Assembly (NCBI RefSeq): GCF_030268885.1
Contig: NZ_BSSA01000005.1
Span: 186,001-250,000 of the forward strand
DNA: 64,000 nucleotides
Source of the DNA: Kitasatospora phosalacinea
GTDB lineage: Bacteria; Actinomycetota; Actinomycetes; Streptomycetales; Streptomycetaceae
Direction: 5' to 3'
The position numbers and the translations under genes are program-made. Under the pieces are notes generated by a model. It ran no database searches. It worked only from the letters and a program-made list of their open reading frames with translations, and was not told where the DNA came from. Within the stretch, counting starts at the first letter, position 1. Every line of letters begins with the position of its first letter. This document shows, piece after piece, positions 34,675-43,737 of this stretch.

Positions 34675-36123
34675 GTGCGCAAGTGGACACCCCTGACGGC
34701 GATCTGCGTCGGCGCGTTCATGCTGCTGGTCGACGCCAGCATCGTGAACACCGCGCTGCCCGAGATGTCGGAGGACCTGCACTCCACCTTCACCGCCCTG
34801 CAGTGGGTGGTCGACGTCTACGCCCTCACCCTCGCCGCCCTGCTGATGGCCTTCGGCTCGCTCGGCGACCGGCTCGGCCACCGCCGCCTCTACCTGGCCG
34901 GCCTCGCCGTCTTCGGCCTCGCCTCGCTCGCCTGCGCCCTCGCCCCCGACGCGGGCACCCTGATCGCCGCCCGCGCCGCCCAGGGCACCGGCGGCGCCGC
35001 GATGATGACCTCCACCACCGCCCTGCTCAACGCCACCTACCAGGGCCGCGACCGGGGCACCGCGTTCGGCGTCTGGGGCGCCGTCAACGGCGCCGCGGCC
35101 GCCGCCGGACCGGTACTCGGCGGCCTGCTCACCCAGCAGCTCGGCTGGCGCTCGATCTTCCTGGTCAACCTGCCGATCGCCGCCCTGGCCGGCTGGCTCA
35201 CCCTCCGCCGCCTCGCCGCCGACCCGGCCCGCCCCGCCCGCCCCGCCGGACGCTTCGACCTGCCCGGCGCCACCGCGTTCACCCTGTTCGCCGCCGCCCT
35301 CACCTACGGCCTGATCGAGAGCGGCGGACGCGGCTGGAGCGACCCCCTGGTGCTCACCGCCCTCGCCGGGGCCGCCCTCGCCCTCGCCGCCTTCACCACC
35401 GTCGAACTCCGCACCGACCACCCCCTGCTGGACCTGCGCCTGCTGCGCAACCCGACCTTCACCGGCCTCGCCGCCGCCGGACTGCTGCTCACCGCCGCCG
35501 CCTTCGCCCAGCTCACCTACACCGGCCTGTGGCTCCAACAGGTCCTCCACCTCGGCCCGTTGAACGCCGGACTCGCCGTCTGCCCGCTCGCCGCCGCCGC
35601 GTTCGTCACCGCCCCCGCCGGCACCCGCCTGCTGCGCGGAGCACCCGCACGGCTGCCCATCGCCCTCGGCCTGGCCCTGATCGGCGGCGGCACCCTGCTG
35701 CTCACCCTGGTCTCGCCCGGCTCCGGTTGGGCGTCCCTGCTGCCCGGCCTGCTGGTCGTCGGCACCGGCGTCGGGCTGGCCACCCCGCAGATGATGTCCG
35801 CCGCCCTCGCCACCGTCCCGCGCGAACGGGCCGGCACGGCCTCCGGCGCGTTCAACACCGCCCGCCAGCTCGGCTACGCCCTGGGCATCGCCGTCCTCGG
35901 CACCGTCTTCCAGCACGGCCTGCGCGGCCGCGGCCCCGCCGACCCGCGCCACGCCTACGCCACCGCCCTCGACCAGGTCTACCTCACCGCCGGTGCCGCC
36001 GGGTTGCTGGCCGCCGCCCTGATCGCCCTGCTGGTCCGCTCCCCGGCCACCCCGGCCACCCCGGCCACCCCGGCACCCACCGTGCCGGCCCCCGTCGAGG
36101 AACGCTCCCCGCAGCCGTCCTGA
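34675..36123 (+). CDS. MFS drug-efflux transporter of the DHA2 (14-helix) type
   Basis: A 482-residue membrane protein with about 14 hydrophobic helices. It opens WTPLTAICVGAFMLLVDASIVN, then LQWVVDVYALTLAALLMAFG, LGDRLGHRRLYLAGLAVFGLAS (the loop 2-3 signature) and AAAAGPVLGGLLTQQLGWRS (motif C, antiporter). These are the marks of the EmrB/QacA group, which exports drugs by proton antiport. GTG 34675 is preceded by GGAAGGA 10 bases upstream. It is divergent from the doublet Lrp regulator. The C-terminus contains a PATPATPATPAP repeat from a 9-base DNA repeat near 36047-36075. A 13-base-arm hairpin follows. Confidence 0.88.
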   Translation: MRKWTPLTAICVGAFMLLVDASIVNTALPEMSEDLHSTFTALQWVVDVYALTLAALLMAFGSLGDRLGHRRLYLAGLAVFGLASLACALAPDAGTLIAARAAQGTGGAAMMTSTTALLNATYQGRDRGTAFGVWGAVNGAAAAAGPVLGGLLTQQLGWRSIFLVNLPIAALAGWLTLRRLAADPARPARPAGRFDLPGATAFTLFAAALTYGLIESGGRGWSDPLVLTALAGAALALAAFTTVELRTDHPLLDLRLLRNPTFTGLAAAGLLLTAAAFAQLTYTGLWLQQVLHLGPLNAGLAVCPLAAAAFVTAPAGTRLLRGAPARLPIALGLALIGGGTLLLTLVSPGSGWASLLPGLLVVGTGVGLATPQMMSAALATVPRERAGTASGAFNTARQLGYALGIAVLGTVFQHGLRGRGPADPRHAYATALDQVYLTAGAAGLLAAALIALLVRSPATPATPATPAPTVPAPVEERSPQPS

Positions 36124-36143
36124 CCCGTCCACAGCCGTCCTGA

Positions 36144-36175
36144 CCCGCCCGGGCGCGGTCCGGCGCCCGGGCGGG
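36144..36175. terminator. Bidirectional terminator between MFS pump and HxlR gene
   Basis: Perfect 13-base arms CCCGCCCGGGCGC (36144-36156) and GCGCCCGGGCGGG (36163-36175) with a 6-base loop, in the 60-base gap between convergent genes. Confidence 0.7.
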
Positions 36176-36183
36176 CCGCCCCG

Positions 36184-36603
36184 TCAGCGGACGTCGTGAC
36201 CCGGGTGCTCCAGGTCGTACGCCGCCCGGGCCTCGGCGATGGCCCCGCGGTGCGCGAGCGACCAGTCGGCCAGCGCCTTCACCAGGTGGGTCAGTCCGGC
36301 CCCCGTGTCGGTCAACCGGTAGTCGACCCGGGCCGGAACGGTCGGGTACACGGTGCGCCGCACCAGGCCGTCGCGTTCGAGCCGGCGGACGGTCAGCGTC
36401 AGCATCCGCTGCGAGATCCCCTCGACGGCGCGCTGCAGCTCGCGGAACCGGCGCGGCCCGCCCGCGAGCTCGACGACCACCAGCACCGACCACTTGTCGC
36501 CGATCCGGTCCAGCACGTCCCGGATGCCGCAGTCGGGGTGGTCGTGGCGCCCGCAGGGGTCGAGCTCCGCGGGGGTGGTTACCGCCGTGTGCGTGGGTGA
36601 CAC
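36184..36603 (-). CDS. HxlR-family winged-helix regulator
   Basis: A 139-residue HxlR/MarR-like regulator: [32 protein letters not shown], shown here in two parts (C17 and C25 region; then [13 protein letters not shown]), followed by [20 protein letters not shown] and [23 protein letters not shown]. The Cys before the first helix is the redox- or electrophile-sensing position in relatives such as QorR and HypR. GTG 36603 is set by a strong AAGGAGG 7 bases upstream. It is divergent from the NmrA-like gene with an 86-base gap, which is the classical HxlR-quinone reductase/aldehyde arrangement. Confidence 0.88.
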   Translation of the reverse strand: MSPTHTAVTTPAELDPCGRHDHPDCGIRDVLDRIGDKWSVLVVVELAGGPRRFRELQRAVEGISQRMLTLTVRRLERDGLVRRTVYPTVPARVDYRLTDTGAGLTHLVKALADWSLAHRGAIAEARAAYDLEHPGHDVR

Positions 36604-36689
36604 CGAACTGCCTCCTTGTGACGGGTGGTCGGGCGATCCAGGATCAGCCTAGTTACCGAAGAGAACCACGACGGAAGGCTGTGACCGGA

Positions 36690-37511
36690 ATGATCCTGGT
36701 GACGGGAGCGAACGGGAACCTCGGCTCGGCGACCCTCGCCGCCCTGCGGGCCCGCGGCGCCACGGCGACGGGAGGCAGCCGCACCCCGGGCGAGGGGACG
36801 CGCCGCCTCGACTTCGACGACCCCGCGAGCCTCGACCTCACCGGGGTCACCACCCTGGTGCTGGTCTCCGCGGGCTACGCCGAGGACGACCGGGTGATCG
36901 CCCGGCACGCGGCCGTCCTGGACGCGGCCGCCCGCGACGGCGTCGGCCACGTCGTCTACACCAGCCTCACCACCGCCGGGGACCACCTCGCCTTCGCCGC
37001 CGCCCACCGCGCCACCGAACGCCTGCTGCGCACCGGCCCGCTGCCCTGGACGATCCTGCGCAACGGCCTGTACGCCGAACTCTTCGGCGCCCTGCTGACC
37101 TGGACCGGTGACGGCCTGGAGTCCCCGTTCGGCGACGGCGCCCTGGCCGCCGTCGCCCGGGCGGACCTCGCCGACGCCGCGGCGGCCGTCGCCGCCGACC
37201 CGGCCCCGCACCGCGGCCGGACCCTCGACCTGGTCGGCCCGCCCGTCACGGCCGACCGGGTCGCCGAGCGGCTCGGCGTCCCGCACCGCACCATCGGTCT
37301 GGACGAGTACCGCCGCCGCCTCGACCGGACCCCCGGGCTCCTCCCGTTCCAGCCGCCCATGATGGCCTCGATCGCCACCGGCATCCGGCACGGCTTCCTC
37401 GCCGACACCACCCCCGACCTCACCGACCTCCTCGGCCGCCCCGCCCGCGACCCCCTGGCCGTCGCCGCCACCGCCGCAGCCGCCACCCGCCCGACGGCCC
37501 CGGCGGCCTGA
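36690..37511 (+). CDS. NmrA-like NAD(P)-binding oxidoreductase
   Basis: A 273-residue atypical short-chain dehydrogenase: MILVTGANGNLGSATLAALR (nucleotide-binding GxxGxxG at 6-12), HVVYTSLTTAGDH in place of the active-site Tyr-x-x-x-Lys strand, and TILRNGLYAEL. This layout matches NmrA/QOR2-type NAD(P)H:quinone oxidoreductases, often paired with HxlR redox sensors as here. It would reduce quinones or sense the NADP redox state. ATG 36690 gives the Rossmann strand right at the N-terminus; GGAAGG is 11 bases upstream. The far C-terminus is Ala/Thr-rich. Confidence 0.83.
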   Translation: MILVTGANGNLGSATLAALRARGATATGGSRTPGEGTRRLDFDDPASLDLTGVTTLVLVSAGYAEDDRVIARHAAVLDAAARDGVGHVVYTSLTTAGDHLAFAAAHRATERLLRTGPLPWTILRNGLYAELFGALLTWTGDGLESPFGDGALAAVARADLADAAAAVAADPAPHRGRTLDLVGPPVTADRVAERLGVPHRTIGLDEYRRRLDRTPGLLPFQPPMMASIATGIRHGFLADTTPDLTDLLGRPARDPLAVAATAAAATRPTAPAA

Positions 37512-37556
37512 CCGCTCCGGGAACGGCAACCCGCCCCACTGACCCGCCCGCCCGCG

Positions 37557-39029
37557 CTACGCGACGTCCGGGCGGGTCAGCAGCGGTGAGCGCAGGTGCA
37601 GCTCCAGCCGGGGGCCGGTCAGCGGCGGGGTGCTCCACCGCGCCGTCGCCGTGCCCGCGGCCGGGTCGACGGTCAGGCGGACGCGGTGCGGGGTGGTGAT
37701 CACCCGGAGGTCGGCGAGGAAGCGGCCGTCCCGCCAGGCCCCGGCGGCGACGACCGGGCGGCCGAGCGGGGCGCTCTCGCGCCAACTGCCGTGGCCCACC
37801 TCCAGGTCGAGGACGGCCCCGGTGTCGGGGAGCGGCCCGAGCCGGACCCGCCAGCCGCCGTCGACCGGTTCGACGGCCACCGCCGTCCCGGGCGGTAGCG
37901 CCGCCCCCTCGGCGGAGGCGTCCAGCTCCGCGCGGGCCGCCCGTCCCGGCTCGGCCGTGCCCGCGGGCAGCGGCAGCGAGAGCCCCCGCAGCCGCTCGGC
38001 CAGCACGGCGTCGTCCACGGTGCCCTCCCCGGCGCCGTGCTCGGTGCCGTCCGGGAGCGGCTCCAGGCCGGGCAGCAGGCACTCCCACAGGGCGTCGAAC
38101 ACCGCCTGGGACGCGCCCTCCGCGGTCACCGCCACCACCAGGTCGTGCGCGGGCACCACCACGCACTGCTGCCCGTACGCGCCGTTCGCGTGGTATCCGT
38201 GCCGGGACAGCCAGAACTGGTAGCCGTAGCCGCAGGAGAAGTCCGGGTCGTCCGCACCCGCGAGGAACGACACCGAGGCGACGTGCCGCCGCGTCGCGAG
38301 CTCGACCCACTCGCGCGGGACGAGCTGCCGCTCGCCCCAGCGCCCGCCGCGCAGCAGCAGTTCGCCGAACGCGGCCAGCGCCTCGGTGGTCAGGTGCAGC
38401 CCGTGGAAGCCGAACGCGGCGCCGCCGCGCACCCGGTCCCACTCGGCGTGGTCGATGCCCATCGGCCCGAACAGGCGCTCGTCGAGGAACTCCGGCAGGC
38501 CCCGGCCGGTGACCCGTTCCACGATCCGGGCCAGCAGGAAGGTGGTCGAGTTGTCGTAGACGTGCCGCGTCCCCTCGGGGGCGTCGAACGGCAGGCCGAG
38601 GAAGCCCCGCACCAGGTCGTCGGGCTCCCGCCGCCAGGCTTCCTCCAGGCTGTCCACGGCGTGCCCGGCGGTCATCGTCAGCAGGTGGTGGACGGTGATC
38701 CGGCGGGCCTGCCCGGGGGCGTCGGCCGGGACGTGCTCCGGCAGCAGGTCGACCACCCGGTCCTTCGGCGACAGCAGGCCGTCGGCGACCGCCAGCCCCA
38801 CCGCCACCGAGGTGAACGACTTCGTCAACGAGTAGAGCAGGTGCGGGCGTTCGGCCGAGTACGGCGCCCACCAGCCCTCCGCCACGACCTGCCCGCGGCG
38901 CACCACCAGCAGCGAGTGGCACTCGACCGGCAGCTCCTCCAGCCGGTCCAGCAGCGCCCCCACCGCCCGGGCCGACACTCCGACGGCGGACGGCGCCGAA
39001 CGCGGCAACCGGAGACGTTGAGCGGACAT
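37557..39029 (-). CDS. Serine hydrolase of the beta-lactamase/class C family
   Basis: A 490-residue penicillin-binding-fold hydrolase. The nucleophile is in SLTKSF (Ser-x-x-Lys) near residues 72-77, the second motif is YDNST (Tyr-x-Asn), and ANGAYGQQCVVVPAHDLVV replaces the KTG-type third motif as in esterases and D-aminopeptidases of this family. After the catalytic part (about 20-350) a ~130-residue beta-rich domain follows, as in EstB-like or Pab87-like proteins. No signal peptide, so it probably acts in the cytoplasm. ATG 39029 has GGGGGAG 5 bases upstream. Substrate not predictable. Confidence 0.84.
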   Translation of the reverse strand: MSAQRLRLPRSAPSAVGVSARAVGALLDRLEELPVECHSLLVVRRGQVVAEGWWAPYSAERPHLLYSLTKSFTSVAVGLAVADGLLSPKDRVVDLLPEHVPADAPGQARRITVHHLLTMTAGHAVDSLEEAWRREPDDLVRGFLGLPFDAPEGTRHVYDNSTTFLLARIVERVTGRGLPEFLDERLFGPMGIDHAEWDRVRGGAAFGFHGLHLTTEALAAFGELLLRGGRWGERQLVPREWVELATRRHVASVSFLAGADDPDFSCGYGYQFWLSRHGYHANGAYGQQCVVVPAHDLVVAVTAEGASQAVFDALWECLLPGLEPLPDGTEHGAGEGTVDDAVLAERLRGLSLPLPAGTAEPGRAARAELDASAEGAALPPGTAVAVEPVDGGWRVRLGPLPDTGAVLDLEVGHGSWRESAPLGRPVVAAGAWRDGRFLADLRVITTPHRVRLTVDPAAGTATARWSTPPLTGPRLELHLRSPLLTRPDVA

Positions 39030-39184
39030 TCCGAACTCCCCCACGGGTACGGGCCCCTGGACGCGGGGCGGGCCGACCCGCGCATGCTACGGACGACCCG
39101 GACCGGACTCCACGGCTTTTCCCGCCGCCACGACCCTCTCGGGCGCCACGGCCGTCCGGGCCCCGGACCCCGGCGCCACGGCCG

Positions 39185-40186
39185 TCAGTCCGGCTTCCGG
39201 GCCCGGCTCGGCTGCACCCGGGACGGCTCGCCCGGCATCTTCGGGAAGTCCGGCGGGTAGGGCAGGTCGCCCGCGCCCTGGTGCGCGTACAGCTCCAGCA
39301 CCCGCTCCAGCGAGGCCGGGTGCGCCCCGAACCCGGCGTGCACGTCGCCGAGTTCGGCGAACCGCTCGGGCAGGGTGCGCAGCGTGAAGTCGGCGGGGGA
39401 GACCCGCTCCAGCTCCTCCCAGCGCAGCGGGGCGGAGGCGGTGGCCTGCGGGCGGGCGCGCAGCGAGTAGGGGGAGGCGATGGTGCGGTCGCGGGCCATC
39501 TGGTTGTAGTCGACGAAGATCCGCGCGCCGCGCTCCTCCTTCCACCAGGCGGTGGTGACCTCGCCGCCGGAGCGGTGCTCCAGCTCGCGGCCGAGCGCGA
39601 TCACGGCGTGCCGGCACTCGGTGAACGTCCAGCGCGGCTCGATCGGCACGTACACGTGCAGGCCCCGGCCGCCGGAGGTCTTCGGCCAGCCGGTCAGCCC
39701 GAACTCCTCCAGCAGCGGCCGCAGTTGCAGCGCGGCGCGGACGGCGTCGGAGAAGTCGGTGCCGGGCTGCGGGTCGAGGTCGATGCGCAGCTCGTCGGGG
39801 TGCTCGGTGTCCGCGCGGCGCACCGGCCAGGGGTGGAAGGTCAGGCAGCCCAGGTTCGCCGCCCACAGCACGGCCGCCTCCTCGGTCGGGCAGACCTCGT
39901 CCGCGGTGCGCCCGGAGGGGAAGGCGATCCGCGCGGTCGGCAGCCAGTCCGGGACGTTCTTCGGCGCCCGCTTCTGGTAGAAGAACTCGCCGTCCACGCC
40001 GTCCGGGAAGCGCTGCAGCGTGGTCGGCCGCTCGCGCAGCCCGCGCAGCACCCCCGGCGCGAGGGCCAGGTAGTACTCGGCGACGTCCCGCTTGGTGTAC
40101 CCGGGCTCCGGGTAGTAGACCTTGTCCGGGTTCGACAGCCGCACCGTCCGGCCGCCGACCTCCAGTTCCACCGCTGTTCCAGCCAT
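39185..40186 (-). CDS. LigD-type primase-polymerase (NHEJ polymerase domain)
   Basis: A 333-residue stand-alone LigD polymerase domain of the archaeo-eukaryotic primase superfamily. RIDLDPQPG carries the metal-binding Asp-x-Asp, SGGRGLHVYVP the His of the second motif, and DYNQMARDRT the third. It fills short gaps and adds ribonucleotides at broken DNA ends during non-homologous end joining. The neighbouring divergent gene encodes the ATP-dependent ligase, so the two activities fused in mycobacterial LigD are separate proteins here. No ku gene and no nuclease domain lie in this window. Confidence 0.92.
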   Translation of the reverse strand: MAGTAVELEVGGRTVRLSNPDKVYYPEPGYTKRDVAEYYLALAPGVLRGLRERPTTLQRFPDGVDGEFFYQKRAPKNVPDWLPTARIAFPSGRTADEVCPTEEAAVLWAANLGCLTFHPWPVRRADTEHPDELRIDLDPQPGTDFSDAVRAALQLRPLLEEFGLTGWPKTSGGRGLHVYVPIEPRWTFTECRHAVIALGRELEHRSGGEVTTAWWKEERGARIFVDYNQMARDRTIASPYSLRARPQATASAPLRWEELERVSPADFTLRTLPERFAELGDVHAGFGAHPASLERVLELYAHQGAGDLPYPPDFPKMPGEPSRVQPSRARKPD

Positions 40187-40288
40187 GCCCCCACGCTAGG
40201 CGCGCCGCTTCCGGGCCCGCCCCCTCCGACACGCCGGAGCGGCCCGACACGCCGCCCCCGTCCGTCCCGGCGGGCCACCATCGGAGGC

Positions 40289-41353
40289 ATGCAGCTCCCC
40301 GTGATGCCCCCGGTGCCCCCGATGCTGGCCAAGGCCGTCGCCGCGATCCCGCCCGGCATGCAGTACGAGGCCAAGTGGGACGGCTTCCGGGCGATCGTGT
40401 TCCGTGACGGCGACGAGGTCGAACTCGGCTCCCGCACCGGCAAACCGCTGACCAGGTACTTCCCCGAGGTGGTCGAGGCCGTCCGGGCCCGGCTGCCCGA
40501 GCGCTGCGTGGTGGACACCGAGATCGTCGTCGCGCACGACGGGCGGCTGCACTTCGAGGAGCTGCTGGAGCGCATCCACCCCGCCGCCTCCCGGGTCCGC
40601 ACCCTGGCCGGGCGCACCCCGGCCACCCTGGTCGCCTTCGACCTGCTCGCGCTGGACGACGACGACCTGACCGCCCGCCCGCTGGTCGAACGCCGGGCCG
40701 AACTCGCCCGGTTGCTGGCCGGTGCCGCCCCGCCCGTCCACCTCGCCCCCGCCACCACCGACCTGGACACCGCCCGCGACTGGTTCTCCCGCTTCGAGGG
40801 CGCCGGGCTGGACGGGGTGGTCGCCAAGCCGCTCGACGCCCCGTACCGGCCCGGCGAGCGCAGCCTCTTCAAGGTCAAGCACGTGCGCACCGCCGACTGC
40901 GTGGTGGCGGGCTACCGCGAGCACAAGTCGGGGCCGGTGGTCGGCTCGCTGCTGCTCGGCCTGTACGACGACGGCGGCCGCCTGCAGCACGTCGGGGTCA
41001 GCGCCTCGTTCCCGATGGCCCGGCGGGCCGAACTCGCCGCCGAACTCGCCCCGTTGCGCCTGGACCCGGCCCGGCTCGGCGACCACCCGTGGGCGCACTG
41101 GGAGGAGGAGCAGGCCCAGGCGGCCGACCGGCTGCCCGGCGCGGTCAGCCGCTGGACCGGGCACAAGGACCTGTCCTGGGTGCCGCTGCGCCCCGAGCGG
41201 GTCGCCGAGGTCGGCTACGACCACATGGAGGGCACCCGGTTCCGGCACACCACGCAGTTCAAGCGCTGGCGGCCCGACCGCACCCCGGAGAGCTGCACGT
41301 ACGCGCAGCTGGAGGAGCCGGTCTCCTACGACCTGGGCGCGCTGCTGTCCTGA
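40289..41353 (+). CDS. ATP-dependent DNA ligase (LigC/LigD ligase-domain type)
   Basis: A 354-residue ligase. Motif I is YEAKWDGFRA with the Lys that takes AMP (about 31), motif III appears as LVAFDLLALDDDDL, motif IV as GLDGVVAKPL and motif V as RSLFKVKHVRTADCVV. An OB-fold and the HTTQFKRWRPD C-terminus follow. It seals nicks or breaks with ATP and very likely works with the divergent polymerase in end joining. The start is uncertain: ATG 40289 has GGAGG only 1 base upstream, while GTG 40301 and ATG 40304 place it 13-16 bases away; the mature protein would lose at most 5 residues. The 3' end overlaps the convergent GntR-TetR gene by 28 bases. Confidence 0.92.
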   Translation: MQLPVMPPVPPMLAKAVAAIPPGMQYEAKWDGFRAIVFRDGDEVELGSRTGKPLTRYFPEVVEAVRARLPERCVVDTEIVVAHDGRLHFEELLERIHPAASRVRTLAGRTPATLVAFDLLALDDDDLTARPLVERRAELARLLAGAAPPVHLAPATTDLDTARDWFSRFEGAGLDGVVAKPLDAPYRPGERSLFKVKHVRTADCVVAGYREHKSGPVVGSLLLGLYDDGGRLQHVGVSASFPMARRAELAAELAPLRLDPARLGDHPWAHWEEEQAQAADRLPGAVSRWTGHKDLSWVPLRPERVAEVGYDHMEGTRFRHTTQFKRWRPDRTPESCTYAQLEEPVSYDLGALLS

Positions 41354-42282
41354 GCCGGGGGCGCGACCTGCCCGATCAGCACCGCGAACCCGTCCAGCAG
41401 GCGCTGCAGGCCGAACTCGAAGAGCTGGTCGAGGTCGAAGTCGTAGCCCTCCAGGGTGAGCCGCAGGAAGGTCGGGTGGGCGGCCACCAGCTCCATGAAC
41501 ACGTCCTCCTGCTGGTCCATCCACTCCTCGGCGTCCTGCCCGGTGGCGGCCTCCGCGGTGGCCTCCATCTCCAGGTTGAGCGCGGTGCCCCGGACGTAGG
41601 TGAACAGCGTCAGGTAGGCGGTGAGCAGGTCCTGCACCTGCAGGCCCTCGGCGGCCAGGGCGGAGAGCACCCACTCGCCGAACGGCAGCGCGTTGGCCAC
41701 CGGCTGGGGGCGGGTCACCGACAGCGCGGACGCCAGCCAGGGGTGCGCCCGGAACAGGTCCCAGAGCAGGTGCGCGGCCAGCTCCAGCCGGGCGCGCCAG
41801 CCGAGGTCGCCCTGCGCGGGGGTGAAGGAGACGTCGGCGAAGACCAGGTCCATCATCCGGTGCAGCAGGCCGTCCTTGTCCGGGACGTGCCGGTACAGCG
41901 ACATGGTGGCCACGTCCAGCTCGGCCGCCACCCGGCGCATCGACAGCGCCTCCAGGCCCTCGGCGTCGGCCACCGCGACCGCCGCCGCGACGATCCGCTC
42001 CGCCGTCAGCCCGCCCTCGGACGCGGGCCGCCGGGGCACCTGCCGCTCCCGGGGGCGGACCGGTGTCGGCTCCGGGCGCCCGGTGACCACCGTGCCGACG
42101 CCGGGGACGGCCCGCACCAGCCCCCGGCCGCGCAGCTCCGCCAGCACCTTGGTGGCCGTCGCCATCGCCACGTTCCACCGGCGGGTGATCTCCCGGGTGG
42201 ACGGCACCCGGTCACCCGGGCGCAGTTCGCCGCGCTCGATCCGCCCCTGCAGTTCGGCCGCGATCTGCTCGTAGCGGTCCAC
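41326..42282 (-). CDS. GntR-TetR chimeric regulator with two DNA-binding domains
   Basis: A 318-residue protein. The N-terminus (about 1-65) is a GntR winged helix (RYEQIAAELQGRIERGELRP, STREITRRWNVAMATATKVL). After a Pro/Arg linker, a second HTH at about 90-140 is of the TetR type (AERIVAAAVAVADAEGLEAL, RRVAAELDVATMSLYRHV) followed by a TetR_C ligand domain. GTG 42282 is the start because GGAGG lies 8 bases upstream; GTG 42291 would have it directly adjacent. It is divergent from the FAD monooxygenase, with two copies of a GntR-like site between. It probably represses that gene until its substrate appears. Confidence 0.88.
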   Translation of the reverse strand: MDRYEQIAAELQGRIERGELRPGDRVPSTREITRRWNVAMATATKVLAELRGRGLVRAVPGVGTVVTGRPEPTPVRPRERQVPRRPASEGGLTAERIVAAAVAVADAEGLEALSMRRVAAELDVATMSLYRHVPDKDGLLHRMMDLVFADVSFTPAQGDLGWRARLELAAHLLWDLFRAHPWLASALSVTRPQPVANALPFGEWVLSALAAEGLQVQDLLTAYLTLFTYVRGTALNLEMEATAEAATGQDAEEWMDQQEDVFMELVAAHPTFLRLTLEGYDFDLDQLFEFGLQRLLDGFAVLIGQVAPPAQDSSAPRS

Positions 42283-42292
42283 CCGCCCCACC

Positions 42293-42380
42293 TCCGCACT
42301 AGTGCACCAGTGCGCGCCATCCTAGCGGCCACGTCGGCCGGGACATCGGCGTCCAGTCGCCCGTCCGCACTAGTGCACCA
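42293..42380. promoter_or_regulatory. Two GntR-type operators between the chimera and the monooxygenase
   Basis: TCCGCACTAGTGCACCA occurs at 42293-42309 and again at 42364-42380. Each contains the 10-base palindrome GCACTAGTGC (42296-42305, 42367-42376), 71 bases apart, about seven helical turns. The first copy is extended by GTGC to a longer imperfect repeat. The ACTAGT core fits known GntR-family operators. The two copies probably allow repression from both promoters. Confidence 0.82.
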
Positions 42381-42441
42381 ATCTCGCAAATCCCCGGCAA
42401 ACCATTGCTCATCACAGTGCGTACGCCGTACGTTCGGTGTC

Positions 42442-43659
42442 ATGGAGAACGCGACGAGCAACACCGACATCCTCGTCTCGGGCGGCGGCATCGCCGGGCC
42501 GGCCCTGGCGTACTGGCTACGCAGGGCGGGCTTCCGCCCCGTCGTGGTGGAACGCGCCCCCGGGCCCCGGCCCGGCGGCCAGGCCGTCGACCTGCGCGGC
42601 GCCGGGCGCACCGTCATCGCCCGGATGGGCCTGCTGGAACGGGCCGCCGAACTCGCCGTCGAGCAGCGCGGCATCGCCCTGGTCGACCGCCGCGGACGGC
42701 ACACCGCCCGGCTGCCCACCGAACTCTTCGGCGGCGAGGGCATCGTCTCCGACCTGGAGATCCTCCGCGGCGACCTCGCCGACCTGCTGTACGAGGCCAC
42801 CGCCGACGACGTCGAGTACCTCTTCGACGACACCCTCACCGCCCTGCACGAGGACGCCGACGGCGTGCACGCCACCTTCGAGAACGCCCCGCCCCGCCGC
42901 TTCGACCTGGTGGTCGGCGCCGACGGCCTGCACTCCGCCACCCGCCGCCTCGCCTTCGGCCCCGAGAGCGAGCACGTCGTCCCGCTCGGCGGCTGCACCG
43001 CCTGGTTCACCGCCCGCCTCGACCTCGACCTCGACGGCTGGTTCCTGATGTACAACGCCCCCGGCGGCCTGGTCGCGATGGCCCGCCCCGGCCGCCTGCC
43101 CGGCGAGACCAAGGTCGCCCTCAGCTTCCGCACCGCCCCGGCCGTCCCCGGCCGCCTCGACCGCGCCGCCCAACAGCGCCTGCTCACCGAGAAGTTCACC
43201 GGCGCGGGCTGGGAGAGCGACCGGCTGCTCGCCGCGATGGCCGACGCCGAGGACTTCCACTTCGAACACCTCGGCCAGGTCCGGCTCGACCACTACGCCC
43301 GCGGTCGCACCGCCCTGGTCGGCGACGCCGCCTGCTGCCCCACCCCCCTCACCGGCCTCGGCACCAGCCTCGCCCTGGTCGGCGCCCACCTCCTGGCTGG
43401 CGAACTCGCCACCGCCCGCGGCGACTTCACCACCGCCTACGCCGCCTACCAGCGCCGCATGCGCCCCTACGCCGCCCGGGCCCAGCAGCTCCCGCCCGGC
43501 GGCATGCGCGGCTACGCCCCCATCGGCGCCCCGATGATCGCCCTGCGCGCCGCCTCCATGCGCTGGATGACCCGCTGGCCGCTGCGCCGCCTCATGGAGA
43601 CCCAGGCCGCCAAGGCCTCCGACGTCGAACTCCCGGACTACGAGCAGGAGTTCGCCTGA
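42442..43659 (+). CDS. FAD-dependent monooxygenase (TetX/PHBH-like)
   Basis: A 405-residue group A flavoprotein hydroxylase. ILVSGGGIAGPALAYWLRRAG is the N-terminal FAD motif (split: GGGIAG at about 13-18), FDLVVGADGLHSATRR is the DG motif, and TALVGDAACCPTPLTGLGTS is the GD motif near 290-310 for the ribityl chain. It would hydroxylate an aromatic or polyketide substrate with NAD(P)H and oxygen; relatives inactivate tetracyclines or rifamycins. ATG 42442. It lies opposite the GntR-TetR chimera with twin operators between them, a setting that suggests induction by its substrate, possibly an antibiotic. Confidence 0.87.
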   Translation: MENATSNTDILVSGGGIAGPALAYWLRRAGFRPVVVERAPGPRPGGQAVDLRGAGRTVIARMGLLERAAELAVEQRGIALVDRRGRHTARLPTELFGGEGIVSDLEILRGDLADLLYEATADDVEYLFDDTLTALHEDADGVHATFENAPPRRFDLVVGADGLHSATRRLAFGPESEHVVPLGGCTAWFTARLDLDLDGWFLMYNAPGGLVAMARPGRLPGETKVALSFRTAPAVPGRLDRAAQQRLLTEKFTGAGWESDRLLAAMADAEDFHFEHLGQVRLDHYARGRTALVGDAACCPTPLTGLGTSLALVGAHLLAGELATARGDFTTAYAAYQRRMRPYAARAQQLPPGGMRGYAPIGAPMIALRAASMRWMTRWPLRRLMETQAAKASDVELPDYEQEFA

Positions 43660-43683
43660 GAACCGGGCGCCCGCGGGCACGGG

Positions 43684-43721
43684 GACGGCCCCGGTCTCCG
43701 TGGGGTGAGAGCGGGGCCGTC
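43684..43721. terminator. Bidirectional terminator between monooxygenase and chitinase
   Basis: Arms GACGGCCCCG (43684-43693) and CGGGGCCGTC (43712-43721) pair perfectly, and after one G-G mismatch TCTC/GAGA extend the stem, leaving an 8-base loop. It lies in the 78-base gap between the convergent genes. Confidence 0.72.
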
Positions 43722-43737
43722 GAGGTGGAGCGGCGCG

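Noticed and set aside
36041..36080. Regulatory repeat CCGGCCACC at the end of the MFS pump gene
   Set aside because: It is coding (Pro-Ala-Thr repeats) in the C-terminal tail and probably simple slippage.
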